A DNA stretch of 64,000 nt, taken from positions 186,001 to 250,000 of the forward strand of contig JACKLN010000008.1 of assembly GCA_024235855.1 (NCBI GenBank), written 5' to 3'. Under the pieces are notes generated by a model, which saw only the letters and a list, made by a program, of their open reading frames with translations, made no database searches and was not told the DNA's origin. The stretch comes from Burkholderiaceae bacterium. GTDB lineage: Bacteria; Pseudomonadota; Gammaproteobacteria; Burkholderiales; Burkholderiaceae_C. This document shows, piece by piece, positions 26,834 through 36,026 of this stretch; position 1 is the stretch's first letter, and each line of letters begins with the position of its first letter. A program made the position numbers and the translations under genes.

Positions 26834-28825
26834 TCAGGTCGTGGCCGACAGCAGGGTGTCGAAGATGGACTGCGCGATCTGCAGCACCTTCGCCGCAGCC
26901 TGGTAACTTTGCTGGTAATGAATGAGCATCGCGGCCTCCTCGTCAAGGTTGACGCCCACCTCGGAACTGCGGTTCGCATCGGTCTGCGCTGCCAGCGCGC
27001 TCGAGATGTCCGTGATGGCCTGGGCCCCCTGCACGCGCACGCCGATGTCCGCCATCGCCGACGCATAGGCGTCGGTGGCCGACACACCGCCGGCCACGCT
27101 TCCGTCGGGCTGCACGACCCGCCCCAGAACGGGCTGGTCACGCAGTGCTGCCAGCGCCACGGCGTTGCCGTTGTTCGAGGCCACGTTGGTCGTCATCGCA
27201 ACGTTGACCACGTCGCCGGTGCGGGGTACGCCGGAAAGGACCAGGGCGAAGCCGTTGATGTCCGAATCCGGCGGCTGCGGCATGGGAGAACCGGGCTGCC
27301 AGGTGCCCGTTCCACTGGACACCAGCGCGTTGGTGATCCGGTCCCTGAGTTCCCAGCTGTAGGCACCGCTGTCGTCGGTGAACGTGATCGCGGCCGTGTG
27401 CGCGGGGTTGACGGTGTCGCTCGTGATCGTCAGCGAGGCCAGCTGCGCGGTGCCAGCGTTGGACGTGCCCAGCGTGGCCGTCAGCGGCGATGCCGCCGCG
27501 ATGTCCTTCGGGTCGGACAGCAGGACCTTCATGCCCTGAGCGGCACGCGTCACCGGCTGCAGCAGGAAGGCATCGCCGGACAGCGGCGCAGGGACACCAG
27601 GGTCCACGCGGAAGCCATCGACGACCTCGCCTGGCGCCACCGTGCGCACGAGGCCGTCGGACAGCCGCGTCAGGACGAAGGAACCTGGCACGCTCGGGTC
27701 GTTGCGCAGCGTGTACTCGCTGGCCTGCAACTGCGAAGGCTCGACGATGGTCAGCGACAGCTGGCCGATCGGGCGCCCCTGGGCATCGCGGGCATTGCTG
27801 CCCATGGGCTGCGCCACGCCTGACCCGGTGCCGAACATGTCCTGGGCCGCCACCGAGCCGGCAGGGGCGTGCAGGGTCAGGCCCAGCCGCTGCTGGGCGT
27901 TGACCGCGCCGGCAATCGCCGCCGCCATCTGCCCGATCAGCAGGCCGGCATCGACGAGGTCATCGTCCTGGAACTGCAGCATGCCGGCGATTCGGCCACC
28001 GCCCAGCGCCTGCGAATCCAGCCGCACCATCCGCCCGCCGTCGTTGATGGCCAGCGCGGCCCGCGACGGATCACCCAGATCGTCGGCGACCACCAGGGTC
28101 TGGGACTGCGCCCCGAGCACCAGCCGTTGCCCTCCGCCGGCGAAGACGGCCACCGTGCCGTCGTCGGCCTGCACGGTGGTGATCGCAATCTCGCCGGACA
28201 ACTGAGACAGCATGCGTTCACGCGCATCGAGCAGGTCGTTGGGGGGCTGACCCAAGCCGCGCACAGACGCAATCTGCTGGTTCAGCGACGCAATGCCCGA
28301 AGCCAGTTCGTTGACGTTGGACACGGTGGCCTTCAGGTCCTCGCGCAGCGTCGACTGCATGCGGTCGATCTGCTGCCCAGCGTCCGCGAAGCGCGCCGCG
28401 AGCTCCCGCGCCCGCGCGATCACGACCTGGCGCGACGACGCATCTGCCGGCAGGTTCGCCAGGTCGCTGAAGGCGTTGAGCAGCTGGGTGGTGGCGTGGC
28501 CCAGCCCCTGCTCGCCCAACGGGAACAGCTGTTCGAGCTGCTGCAGCTGCTGCAGGCGGGCATCGTCGCGCGCGGCCAGTGCGCGGGTGCTCATCGCCTC
28601 GCGGGTGAGGAACTCGTTCTGGTAGCGGCTGATGGTGACGACATCCGCTCCCTTGCCGAAATATCCTGCGCCGCTGTACTGCCCTGCGGCCGTGGCGAGT
28701 TCCACGCGCTGCCGCGAGTAGCCGGCCACGCTGGCGTTGGCTATGTTGTGGCCGGTGACCTGCAACGCGGCATAGTTGGCCGCCATGGCCCGCATGCCCA
28801 GCGACATCAGCGGTGTGGCGCCCAT
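26834..28825 (-). CDS. flgK: Flagellar hook-associated protein 1 FlgK
   Basis: 663 residues. The N-terminus carries the rod/hook family motif GHNIANASVAGYSRQRVEL, the hallmark of FlgK, and the C-terminus ends with the matching NLDEEAAMLIHYQQSYQAAAKV helix that packs against it. FlgK is the first hook-filament junction protein. The length is at the upper end of the beta-proteobacterial range because of a large variable middle domain. It starts 3 bp after the flgJ stop and precedes flgL by 17 bp. Confidence 0.97.
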   Translation of the reverse strand: MGATPLMSLGMRAMAANYAALQVTGHNIANASVAGYSRQRVELATAAGQYSGAGYFGKGADVVTISRYQNEFLTREAMSTRALAARDDARLQQLQQLEQLFPLGEQGLGHATTQLLNAFSDLANLPADASSRQVVIARARELAARFADAGQQIDRMQSTLREDLKATVSNVNELASGIASLNQQIASVRGLGQPPNDLLDARERMLSQLSGEIAITTVQADDGTVAVFAGGGQRLVLGAQSQTLVVADDLGDPSRAALAINDGGRMVRLDSQALGGGRIAGMLQFQDDDLVDAGLLIGQMAAAIAGAVNAQQRLGLTLHAPAGSVAAQDMFGTGSGVAQPMGSNARDAQGRPIGQLSLTIVEPSQLQASEYTLRNDPSVPGSFVLTRLSDGLVRTVAPGEVVDGFRVDPGVPAPLSGDAFLLQPVTRAAQGMKVLLSDPKDIAAASPLTATLGTSNAGTAQLASLTITSDTVNPAHTAAITFTDDSGAYSWELRDRITNALVSSGTGTWQPGSPMPQPPDSDINGFALVLSGVPRTGDVVNVAMTTNVASNNGNAVALAALRDQPVLGRVVQPDGSVAGGVSATDAYASAMADIGVRVQGAQAITDISSALAAQTDANRSSEVGVNLDEEAAMLIHYQQSYQAAAKVLQIAQSIFDTLLSATT

Positions 28826-28828
28826 GGC

Positions 28829-29692
28829 TTATCCGTTCGTGCGCTGCAGGCGCAGCGTGGTGTTGATGACGGCCGTCAGCTTGTCGGCATACGCCGGATC
28901 GGTGGCATAGCCGGCGCGCTGCAGGCCCTGCGCGAACTCGCGCGGCGTGTCGGCCTGGGTGACCGCCGCGTAACGCGGGCTGTTGGTCATCAGCCTGGCG
29001 TAGTCGGCGAACGACTCGGCATAGCTGGCGTAGGCGCGGAACTTGGCGGTCACCTTGCGCGCCACGCCGCCGATGTACTCGGTGGTGGTGATTTCGGCCA
29101 CAGGGCCGTTCCAGCCGGCCCCTGCCTTGATGCCGAAGAGGTTGTGCGACGGCGTGCCGTCGGCATGCAAGATCTCGCGCCGGCCCCAACCGGACTCGTG
29201 CGCCGCCTGGGCCACCATGAAGGCGGCCGGGATGCCGGTGGCGGCCTCGGCGGCCTGGGCCGAGCGCGTGTGCTGCTGCACGAAGGCCGCCGCGCCCTTT
29301 TCCGGGATGCGCGGCGCACGCTCGGCAGCGGCGCCAATGGGCGCCGGCATCGGGTTGGCGCGCCGGTCGATCGTCACCGGGATCGGCCCGGGTGTCAGCC
29401 CCATCGAGCGCTCCAGCTGGCGCGTCAGTGCCTCGGCCAGGCCGCCGGGCATGCCGGTCAGCGACGTGGCGTACTGCTGGTCCAGCATGCCGGTGGCCAG
29501 TTCCTCGCTGGCACCACCCCCCATCAGGCTCTCGCCCTGCGTGGTGGCGCGCATGCTCTTGAGCAACTCCTGCATGAACAGCGCCTCGAACTGCTTCGCC
29601 GCAGCCTGGACGGCCGCGCGCGGGTCGTCCTTGGCGCTCGTGCGGATCGACTCCAGCGAGCGGATGTCGGCAGCAAGGCCGTTCACGGCCAT
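28829..29692 (-). CDS. flgJ: Flagellar rod-capping peptidoglycan hydrolase FlgJ
   Basis: 287 residues in two domains. Residues about 20-110 are the rod-binding scaffold (AAKQFEALFMQELLKSMR, and GGASEELATGMLDQQYA). From about 130 a glucosaminidase-type muramidase domain follows, with AQAAHESGWGRREI carrying the catalytic Glu and NLFGIKAG. It opens the peptidoglycan for the rod in the periplasm. The ATG at 29692 shares its A with the flgI stop (TGATG), so the genes are translationally coupled. Confidence 0.96.
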   Translation of the reverse strand: MAVNGLAADIRSLESIRTSAKDDPRAAVQAAAKQFEALFMQELLKSMRATTQGESLMGGGASEELATGMLDQQYATSLTGMPGGLAEALTRQLERSMGLTPGPIPVTIDRRANPMPAPIGAAAERAPRIPEKGAAAFVQQHTRSAQAAEAATGIPAAFMVAQAAHESGWGRREILHADGTPSHNLFGIKAGAGWNGPVAEITTTEYIGGVARKVTAKFRAYASYAESFADYARLMTNSPRYAAVTQADTPREFAQGLQRAGYATDPAYADKLTAVINTTLRLQRTNG

Positions 29693-30816
29693 CAGAGGAC
29701 GTCCAGTTCGGCGTTCAGCGCGCCGGCGGCCTTCATGGCCTGCAGGATGGCCAGCAGGTCCTGCGGCGTGGCGCCGAGCGCGTTGAGCGCACGCACCACG
29801 TCGGTCAGCTGGGTGCCGGCGGCCAGTTGCACCAGGGCCCCGCCCTGCTGCGTGATCGCGATGTCGGCCTTCTCGCCAGCCACCGTCTGGCCCTGGCCCA
29901 ACGGGTTGGGCTGGCTGACCACCGGGGTGGCGCTGATGGTCACCGCCAGCGCGCCATGCGCCACCGCACAGGCGCCGATGGTCACTGCTTCGTTCATCAC
30001 CACCGAGCCGGTGCGCGGGTTGAGCACCACACGCGCGGCCGGGCGCTCCAGCGCCACCGGCAGGTTCTCGATGTCGGCCATGAAGTTCACGCGCGTGATG
30101 CCCGCCGGCGGCATCTGGACGCTGACGGTGCGCCCGTCCACCGGCACAGCCGTGCCCTCGCCCTTGGCGGCATTGATGGCGTCGGCCACCGCACGCGCAG
30201 TGCTGTAGTCGTTGGCCTTGAGATCCAGCTGCAGGCGGTCGCCTTCGTACAGCGGCGTGGGCACGCTGCGCTCCACCGTGGCGCCGCCGGGGATGCGGCC
30301 GGCCGACAGGTGGTTGATCTGCACCTTGGAGCCGCCGGCCGAGGCGCCTGCGCCGCCCACGATGAGGTTGCCCTGGGCGATGGCGTAGATCTCGCCATCG
30401 GCGCCGCGCAGCGGTGTCATCACCAGCGTGCCGCCACGCAGGCTCTTGGCGTTGCCCATCGACGAGACCGCGATGTCGATCGTCTGCCCCGGCTGCGCGA
30501 AAGCCGGCAGCTCGGCCGTGACCATCACCGCCGCCGAGTTGCGGCCCTGCGGCACCACGCCGGCCGGCAACGTGACGCCCAGCGACTGCAGCAGCGCCGA
30601 AAGACTCTGCGCCGTCACCGCGTTCTGCTCGCCGGTGCCGTCCAGGCCCACGACGAGGCCGTAGCCCACCAGCTGGTTGGCGCGCACGCCCTGCACGCTG
30701 GCGATCTCCTTCACGCGTGCGGCGGCGGCGTCGGCCGGCCACCACAGCGCGGCACTGGCCAGCAGCGCGCCCAGGGTGACGGCGGCGCGCATCCAGCGGT
30801 CGGTGTCCATGGCCAT
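29692..30816 (-). CDS. flgI: Flagellar P-ring protein FlgI
   Basis: 374 residues, typical length. A signal peptide of about 33 residues ends at ADAAAA and is followed by VKEIASVQGVRANQLVGYGLVVGL, the very conserved FlgI start. It forms the periplasmic P-ring bushing around the rod in the peptidoglycan layer. Alternative starts at the second or third Met are possible; the first is used here. It lies 11 bp downstream of flgH. Confidence 0.97.
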   Translation of the reverse strand: MAMDTDRWMRAAVTLGALLASAALWWPADAAAARVKEIASVQGVRANQLVGYGLVVGLDGTGEQNAVTAQSLSALLQSLGVTLPAGVVPQGRNSAAVMVTAELPAFAQPGQTIDIAVSSMGNAKSLRGGTLVMTPLRGADGEIYAIAQGNLIVGGAGASAGGSKVQINHLSAGRIPGGATVERSVPTPLYEGDRLQLDLKANDYSTARAVADAINAAKGEGTAVPVDGRTVSVQMPPAGITRVNFMADIENLPVALERPAARVVLNPRTGSVVMNEAVTIGACAVAHGALAVTISATPVVSQPNPLGQGQTVAGEKADIAITQQGGALVQLAAGTQLTDVVRALNALGATPQDLLAILQAMKAAGALNAELDVL

Positions 30817-30827
30817 GTGCGCTCCGC

Positions 30828-31505
30828 TCAGATGGGCAGCACGCTGAGGAACACGCGCGCCAGCCAGCCGATGACCTGGGCCTCGGCCTGCGCACCGCGC
30901 CCGCGGTGCTCCAGGCGCACGTTGGCCACCTGGGTGCTGGAGACGGTGTTGCCCGGCTTGATGCTGCGCGGGTCCACCTGGCCCGAGAAGCGCAGCACGT
31001 CGACGTTGCTGTTGACGCCGATCTGCTTCTCGCCGCTGATGATCAGGTGGCCGTTGGGCAGCACCCGCGTCACGGTGGCGGTGATGGTGCCCTTGAAGTC
31101 GTTGCTGGCGTCGGTGCTGCCCTTGCCTTCGAAGGTGTTGCTCGAGCTGGCCGTGGCCGTGCCGCGGGCAAAGGCCTTGGACGGCACACCCGGCAGCGCA
31201 CTGATGCTGGCGTCCAGCCCGCCAGACTTCTCGACCGTGCTGTTGGCGCTCTGGCTCGCGCTGATCTTCTCCTCGATGGCGATGACCAGGATGTCGCCCA
31301 CGTGGCGCGCCCGGTGGTCCTCGAACAGCGGCCGGTAGCTGGCGAGCTGGAAGATGGCGCCGTTGGCCACCTTCACCGGCGCCGGCGCGGCGGGCTCCAC
31401 CGGGGTGGTGTCGGCCACGTCCACGCGCGGAAAGAGGGTGGCGTTGCAGCCGGCAAGCGCGACCGCCGTGGCCATGATGAAGAGCTTGGTGGCCATGGTC
31501 ATCAC
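30828..31505 (-). CDS. flgH: Flagellar L-ring lipoprotein FlgH
   Basis: 225 residues. A lipoprotein signal with lipobox ALAGC (Cys20) is followed by family motifs LFEDHRARHVGDILVIAIEE and NGHLIISGEKQIGVN. FlgH forms the outer-membrane L-ring. The start overlaps the flgG stop (ATGA), so translation is coupled. Shorter starts at Met2 or Met4 cannot be excluded but do not change the mature protein. Confidence 0.97.
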   Translation of the reverse strand: MMTMATKLFIMATAVALAGCNATLFPRVDVADTTPVEPAAPAPVKVANGAIFQLASYRPLFEDHRARHVGDILVIAIEEKISASQSANSTVEKSGGLDASISALPGVPSKAFARGTATASSSNTFEGKGSTDASNDFKGTITATVTRVLPNGHLIISGEKQIGVNSNVDVLRFSGQVDPRSIKPGNTVSSTQVANVRLEHRGRGAQAEAQVIGWLARVFLSVLPI

Positions 31506-32284
31506 AGCTGCGACAGGCGTTGCAGCATCTGGTCGGAGGTGCTGATGGCCTTGGAGTTGAGTTCGTAGGCGCGCTGGGTGGCGATCATCGTCACCAGCTC
31601 CTCGACCACATTGACGTTGCTGCCCTCCAGCATGCCCTGCTGCAGCGGGCCCAGGCCGTTGGCATTGGGCGCGCCGACGTTGGGCGCACCGGAGGCGGCG
31701 GTCTCGGTGAACAGGTTGCCGCCCATGGGCATCAGGCCGGCCGGGTTGACGAAGCCGGCGGTCTGCAGCTGCCCGACCACCGTGGGCGCGTTCTGGCCCG
31801 GCAGCAGCGCGCTGACCGTGCCGTCCTTGGCGATGGTGACGTTCTGCGCCGTGGCGGGTATGGTCACCGGCGGCTGCACCGGGTCGCCAGCGCTGGTGAC
31901 CAGTTGGCCGTTACCGTCGACCTGGAAGGCGCCGTCGCGCGTGTAAGCGGTGGTGCCGTCGGGCATCTGCACCTGGAAGAAGCCCTGACCCTGGATGGCG
32001 ACGTCGTAGACATTGCCAGTCTGCGACAGCGCACCCTGGGTGAAGGTGCGCGCCGTCGCCGCGGCGCGCACGCCCAGGCCCACCTGCAGCCCGGTGGGCA
32101 GCGTCGTGCCTTCACCGGCTGCGGCGCCGGTCTGGCGCAGGTTCTGGTACATCAGGTCCTCGAACACGACGCCGGCGCGCTTGAAGCCGTTGGTGCCGAC
32201 GTTGGCGAGGTTGTTGGTCACGGTGTCCAGCTTGGTCTGCTGGCCTTCCATGCCGGTCTTGGCAATCCACAGGGAGCGGATCAT
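31502..32284 (-). CDS. flgG: Flagellar distal rod protein FlgG
   Basis: 260 residues, exactly the usual FlgG length, which also decides the start at 32284 (MIRSLWIAKTGM). The N-terminal rod motif is NNLANVGTNGFKRAG and the C-terminal helix VEELVTMIATQRAYELNSK. FlgG builds the distal rod. It is separated from flgF by a strong intrinsic terminator and 60 further bp, so it may need its own promoter or readthrough. Confidence 0.97.
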   Translation of the reverse strand: MIRSLWIAKTGMEGQQTKLDTVTNNLANVGTNGFKRAGVVFEDLMYQNLRQTGAAAGEGTTLPTGLQVGLGVRAAATARTFTQGALSQTGNVYDVAIQGQGFFQVQMPDGTTAYTRDGAFQVDGNGQLVTSAGDPVQPPVTIPATAQNVTIAKDGTVSALLPGQNAPTVVGQLQTAGFVNPAGLMPMGGNLFTETAASGAPNVGAPNANGLGPLQQGMLEGSNVNVVEELVTMIATQRAYELNSKAISTSDQMLQRLSQL

Positions 32285-32344
32285 GGAGCGATCTCCCGAA
32301 GTCCTGGGGCGCATCGTCGCCCGGACTTGAGGGTCGCCATCCAA

Positions 32345-32369
32345 GAAAAAACGCCGCTTCCGCGGCGTT
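32345..32369 (-). terminator. Intrinsic terminator between flgF and flgG
   Basis: On the minus strand AACGCCGC, loop GGAA, GCGGCGTT form a perfect 8-bp stem followed by a run of six T. It begins about 26 nt after the flgF stop codon and ends 60 nt before the flgG start. It should stop or attenuate transcripts arriving from flgB-F. Confidence 0.8.
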
Positions 32370-32395
32370 CTTCGGTGCCCGATGCGGAGCCGACG

Positions 32396-33130
32396 TCAGG
32401 CGCCCAAGGCCGGACCCAGCAGCTTCTGCCCGGTCTGGTCACGCTGCTCGGCGCCCTTGAGCGCCTGCATCTGCTGCTCGAACTGGCGCGCGGCGGCGAT
32501 CATCGCCACCATGGTCTCCACGGCGCTGACGTTGCTGCCTTCCAGCGCGCCGGCCTGCAGGCGGGCATTGGGGTCGGCCGGCAGGTCGCCATCGGCGGCG
32601 CGGAACAGGCCGTCGGTGCCACGGTCCAGCGGCGCCTCGGGCGTGACCAGCTTCAGCCGGCCGACCAGCTGCGGCGCCCCGTTGCCCACCGTGGCGCTGA
32701 CACTGCCGTCGCCGGCGATGTCCACCGCGGCACCGGCAGGCACCGTGATCGGCCCGCCCTCGCCCTGCACCGGCAGGCCGTTCGCGGTGACGAGGTTGCC
32801 CTCGGGGTCGAGTTCCAGCGCACCGGCGCGGGTGTAGGCCTCGGTGCCATCCAGCGCCTGCACGGCCAGCCAGGCGTTGCCCTTCATCGCCACGTCCAGC
32901 GGCCGGCCGGTGGATTGCACCGGACCAGCCTGGTCGCTGTAGCCCGGGGTACTTTCCAGCGCATAGACGCGGGTGCTGGCCCCGTCGCCCAGCACCGGCA
33001 CGGCGCGGAAGGCCTGCAGTTCGGCGCGGAAGCCGGCCGTGGACACGTTGGCCAGGTTGTGCGCCAGCACGTCCTGGCGCTGCATCGTGGCCTTGGCCCC
33101 GGCCATCGACAGGTAGATGAGGCGGTCCAT
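32396..33130 (-). CDS. flgF: Flagellar proximal rod protein FlgF
   Basis: 244 residues. Family motifs are MDRLIYLSMAGAKATMQRQ at the start, HNLANVSTAGFRAE, and the C-terminal helix SAVETMVAMIAAARQFEQQ. FlgF is one of the proximal rod subunits. It follows flgE by 26 bp and ends immediately before the intrinsic terminator. Confidence 0.97.
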   Translation of the reverse strand: MDRLIYLSMAGAKATMQRQDVLAHNLANVSTAGFRAELQAFRAVPVLGDGASTRVYALESTPGYSDQAGPVQSTGRPLDVAMKGNAWLAVQALDGTEAYTRAGALELDPEGNLVTANGLPVQGEGGPITVPAGAAVDIAGDGSVSATVGNGAPQLVGRLKLVTPEAPLDRGTDGLFRAADGDLPADPNARLQAGALEGSNVSAVETMVAMIAAARQFEQQMQALKGAEQRDQTGQKLLGPALGA

Positions 33131-33156
33131 CGTGCTTCAGCCGGCCTGCCGTGGCG

Positions 33157-34872
33157 TCAGCGCAGGTTGACGATGGTCTGCATCACCTGGTCGATCGTCT
33201 TGATCGACTGCGCGTTGGCCTGGTAGATGCGCTGCGCGGTGATCATGTTGACCAACTCGCCGGTGATGTCGACGTTGGATTCCTCCAGCGCGCCGGCCTG
33301 CAGCACGCCCAGGTTGCCGTCGCCCGGCACGCCGACCACCGGGTCACCCGAGGCGAAGGTCCGGGCCCAGCCGTTGTCGCCGATGGGCTGAAGGCCCTGT
33401 GGATTGCGGAAGGTGGCGATCTCGATCTGGCCTGCAGAGCGCGACATGCCGTTCGAGTAGCGGGCCGAGATGATGCCGTTGGCCTCCACCGTGATCGACG
33501 TCAACTGGCCGGCCGAGAAGCCATCCTGGCTCATGTCGGTGACCCCGAACGACGAGCCGAACTGCGAGGCATTGCTCAGGTCCAGCGTGATCCCGGTGAT
33601 GGCCATCGTCTGTGCGCCGGCCGCATTGACCGACGCCGGGACGTTGAAGGTGATCGGGTCGGTCGGCGCCAGCAGGCTCGCCCCGTTGGCGCTGAAGGTC
33701 AGGGTGGCGATCGGCTGTGGCGCCACGTCGCTTCCCGACACCGTCGTGCCGTTGGCCGTGCCGAAGACGTTCCAGGTGTCGTTGCCCGCCTTCTGGAAGT
33801 AGTAGGTCAGGGCCACCTCCTGACCCTTGGCGTCGAACACCGTCAGCGAGGTCAGGCTGTTGTAGGTGTCGCGCACCGAGAAGTCGATCGCCATGCCGGC
33901 CTGTGCCGACGGCACGGCGTCCACGGCCGCCACGTGCCGGCGCGTGTCGGCCACCAGGGAGTCGAGTTCGGTGATCGCATCCTGCAGCAGGGTCTGCGCC
34001 GTGATCAGCTCGCCGTTCGAAGGGTCGACGGCCAGCGCCGCGCGCAGCGACGTCATCGCCGTCTCGGCCGAGGTAAGGGCCGTCTGCGCCGACGACTGGG
34101 CCGCGGCCGCACTGGTCTCCGCCGTGGCCTGGGTGGCCGCCTCGTAACCCGCCGCTGCCGTGGCCATTGCCGCTGCGGCGGTGGTGGCGCTGGTGCGCGC
34201 CGCAGTCACAGCGGCCAGGGCTGCAGTCGTCTCCGGTGTCACCGACGTCACCGCGGTCATGGCGGCCAGGGCATCGTCCATCGCCAGGACCGCGTCGGAC
34301 CCCTGCGCTTCGCCGTTGTCGGCCGTCTGCTGCGCGAGCTCCACTGCGACCGTCACCGGGTTGGTGCTGCCCTCGCTGGCATTGAGGTTCATCTCCAACC
34401 GGACGTTTTCCGTCGGGTTGGGCTCGATGCCACCGGTGGGGAGGCGGATGGCGCTGGCCAGTCCGGCCTGGATGTTGCCCTCCCCATCGGCGCCATAGCC
34501 CAGCAGTCGCTGGGCCGCGTTGTTCACGATGTAGCCGTCCCGGTCGACCTTGAACTGGCCGTTGCGCGTGTAGCTCACGGGGCTGTTGCCGTCGCTGACC
34601 TGGAAGAACCCCCCGCCGTTGATCGCCAGGTCCATCGGGTTGGACGTGGTGGTGATGTTGCCCTGGGTGAACTGCTGCGCCACCGCGGCGAGGTTGGTGC
34701 CGATGCCGATGGGTTGGGTGCCAGCGCCGCTGAGCGCGGCCGCATACACGTCGTTGAACTCGGCACGTGCCACCTTCGAGCCGTAGGTGTTCGCGTTGGC
34801 GACGTTGTTGCCGATGATCTCGAGGTTCTTGCTCGTGGCATTGAGACCGGACAGGCCTTGCTGGAAACCCAT
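33157..34872 (-). CDS. flgE: Flagellar hook protein FlgE with an Ala/Thr-rich insertion
   Basis: 571 residues, longer than the common 400-450. The N-terminal hook motifs (GNNVANANTYGSKVARAEF; FTQGNITTTSNPMDLAI) and the C-terminal helix (ELVNMITAQRIYQANAQ) are standard. Between residues about 170 and 327, where family members usually pass directly from NLNA to the TVFD/TVYD strand, there are about 150 extra residues rich in Ala and Thr with a heptad-like pattern, likely helical. FlgE polymerises to the hook. The insertion would lie in the surface-exposed outer domain. Confidence 0.96.
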   Translation of the reverse strand: MGFQQGLSGLNATSKNLEIIGNNVANANTYGSKVARAEFNDVYAAALSGAGTQPIGIGTNLAAVAQQFTQGNITTTSNPMDLAINGGGFFQVSDGNSPVSYTRNGQFKVDRDGYIVNNAAQRLLGYGADGEGNIQAGLASAIRLPTGGIEPNPTENVRLEMNLNASEGSTNPVTVAVELAQQTADNGEAQGSDAVLAMDDALAAMTAVTSVTPETTAALAAVTAARTSATTAAAAMATAAAGYEAATQATAETSAAAAQSSAQTALTSAETAMTSLRAALAVDPSNGELITAQTLLQDAITELDSLVADTRRHVAAVDAVPSAQAGMAIDFSVRDTYNSLTSLTVFDAKGQEVALTYYFQKAGNDTWNVFGTANGTTVSGSDVAPQPIATLTFSANGASLLAPTDPITFNVPASVNAAGAQTMAITGITLDLSNASQFGSSFGVTDMSQDGFSAGQLTSITVEANGIISARYSNGMSRSAGQIEIATFRNPQGLQPIGDNGWARTFASGDPVVGVPGDGNLGVLQAGALEESNVDITGELVNMITAQRIYQANAQSIKTIDQVMQTIVNLR

Positions 34873-34916
34873 GGTGTGTGTCCTTGACGTGAAATCGTTG
34901 GAATCGGTGCGCGCGC

Positions 34917-35570
34917 TCAGTTCAGCGCGTGCACTTCGCCGTACGGCTTGTCGCCACTGCGCTCGAGCGTCAGCACCAGGCCGCTGCTGCCGTCGAGGCC
35001 GACGGACACCACACGGTCGAGCATCAGCGGCAAGCTCGCGACCTCGGCGGCGCCGAGCCTGGCGCTGACACGGAAGGTGTGACCGCCGGCGTCAGCCAGC
35101 TTCGAAGCGTCCCAGGCGAAGCCGTGGCGGCCACTGTCCTGGGCGCCCAGCTGCAGCGTGTCGACCACCTGGCCCGCAGGATTGAGGATGTCGACCTGCA
35201 CCGCGTCGGCCGGGCCGGCGAGCGTGAAGCCACCCTCGAGCTGGCCGTCGACCAGCGTGAGCTGGTTGCCGTCGACGGTGACGTCGCGGCCAACCAGGCT
35301 GGCGCCCTGCAGTGCCTGCATCTGCAGGAAGCTGGCGTGCATGGCTTGCACGCTGTTGTTCAGGTTCTCGATCCCGGTGACGGTGTTGATCTGCGCCATC
35401 TGCGAGGTCAGCTCCGCGTTGTCCATCGGGTTCAGCGGGTCCTGGTTCTGCAGCTGCGTGACCAGCAGCTTCAGGAAGCGGTCGGCACTGCCGGCCTCGC
35501 TGGCATTGCTGCCGCCGATCACGGCCGAGAGGTCGGTGCTGGCGCCGGTGACGGAAGCGGTGGTGGTCAT
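34917..35570 (-). CDS. flgD: Flagellar hook-capping protein FlgD
   Basis: 217 residues. The N-terminal family signature is FLKLLVTQLQNQDPLNPMDN, followed by ELTSQMAQINTVTGIE, and the FLgD_tudor/FlgD-Ig-like C-terminus contains GFAWDASKLADAGG. FlgD caps the growing hook and is needed for FlgE assembly. It lies 44 bp upstream of flgE on its strand in the order B-C-D-E. Confidence 0.96.
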   Translation of the reverse strand: MTTTASVTGASTDLSAVIGGSNASEAGSADRFLKLLVTQLQNQDPLNPMDNAELTSQMAQINTVTGIENLNNSVQAMHASFLQMQALQGASLVGRDVTVDGNQLTLVDGQLEGGFTLAGPADAVQVDILNPAGQVVDTLQLGAQDSGRHGFAWDASKLADAGGHTFRVSARLGAAEVASLPLMLDRVVSVGLDGSSGLVLTLERSGDKPYGEVHALN

Positions 35571-35586
35571 GGTTCAGGGCGCTCCG

Positions 35587-36006
35587 TCACACCTGCCCCA
35601 GCTGCAGCGTCTTCATCAGCAGCGAGCGGGCGGTGTTCATCACTTCGATGTTGTTCTGGTACGACCGCGAGGCGGAGATCATGTTGACCATCTCCTCCAC
35701 CGGGTTCACGTTGCTGTAGGTCACGTAGCCCTCGGCATCGGCGGCCGGGTGGTCCGGGTCGTGCACGCGGCGGCCTTCGGCGGCGCTCTCGGTGACGTTG
35801 GACACCTGCACGCCGGCAGCGGCCTCGGCGGCGCCGGTCTGCCCCATCATCACGGTCTGGAAGGTGACCTGGCGCGCCTTGTAGGCCTGGCCGTCGGGGC
35901 CGGCCACGGTGTCGGCATTGGCCAGGTTGGACGCCACCACGTTCAGGCGCTGGCTCTGTGCGCTGACCGCACTGCCGGAGACGTTGAAGATCGTGAACAG
36001 GCTCAT
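35587..36006 (-). CDS. flgC: Flagellar proximal rod protein FlgC
   Basis: 139 residues. Motifs are MSLFTIFNVSGSAVSAQSQ, ASNLANADTV and the C-terminal NPVEEMVNMISASRSYQNN, all typical for FlgC. It is a rod subunit exported by the flagellar secretion system. It starts 20 bp after flgB and precedes flgD by 16 bp. Confidence 0.97.
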   Translation of the reverse strand: MSLFTIFNVSGSAVSAQSQRLNVVASNLANADTVAGPDGQAYKARQVTFQTVMMGQTGAAEAAAGVQVSNVTESAAEGRRVHDPDHPAADAEGYVTYSNVNPVEEMVNMISASRSYQNNIEVMNTARSLLMKTLQLGQV

Positions 36007-36026
36007 CGGGGTACTCCTTCAGCGCA

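Noticed and set aside
32304..32330. Possible sigma-28 promoter before flgG
   Set aside because: TCAAGTCC is present but the expected -10 position reads CGCCCCAG or GCCCCAGG, only about half matching. It is mentioned in the terminator finding but not listed as a feature.
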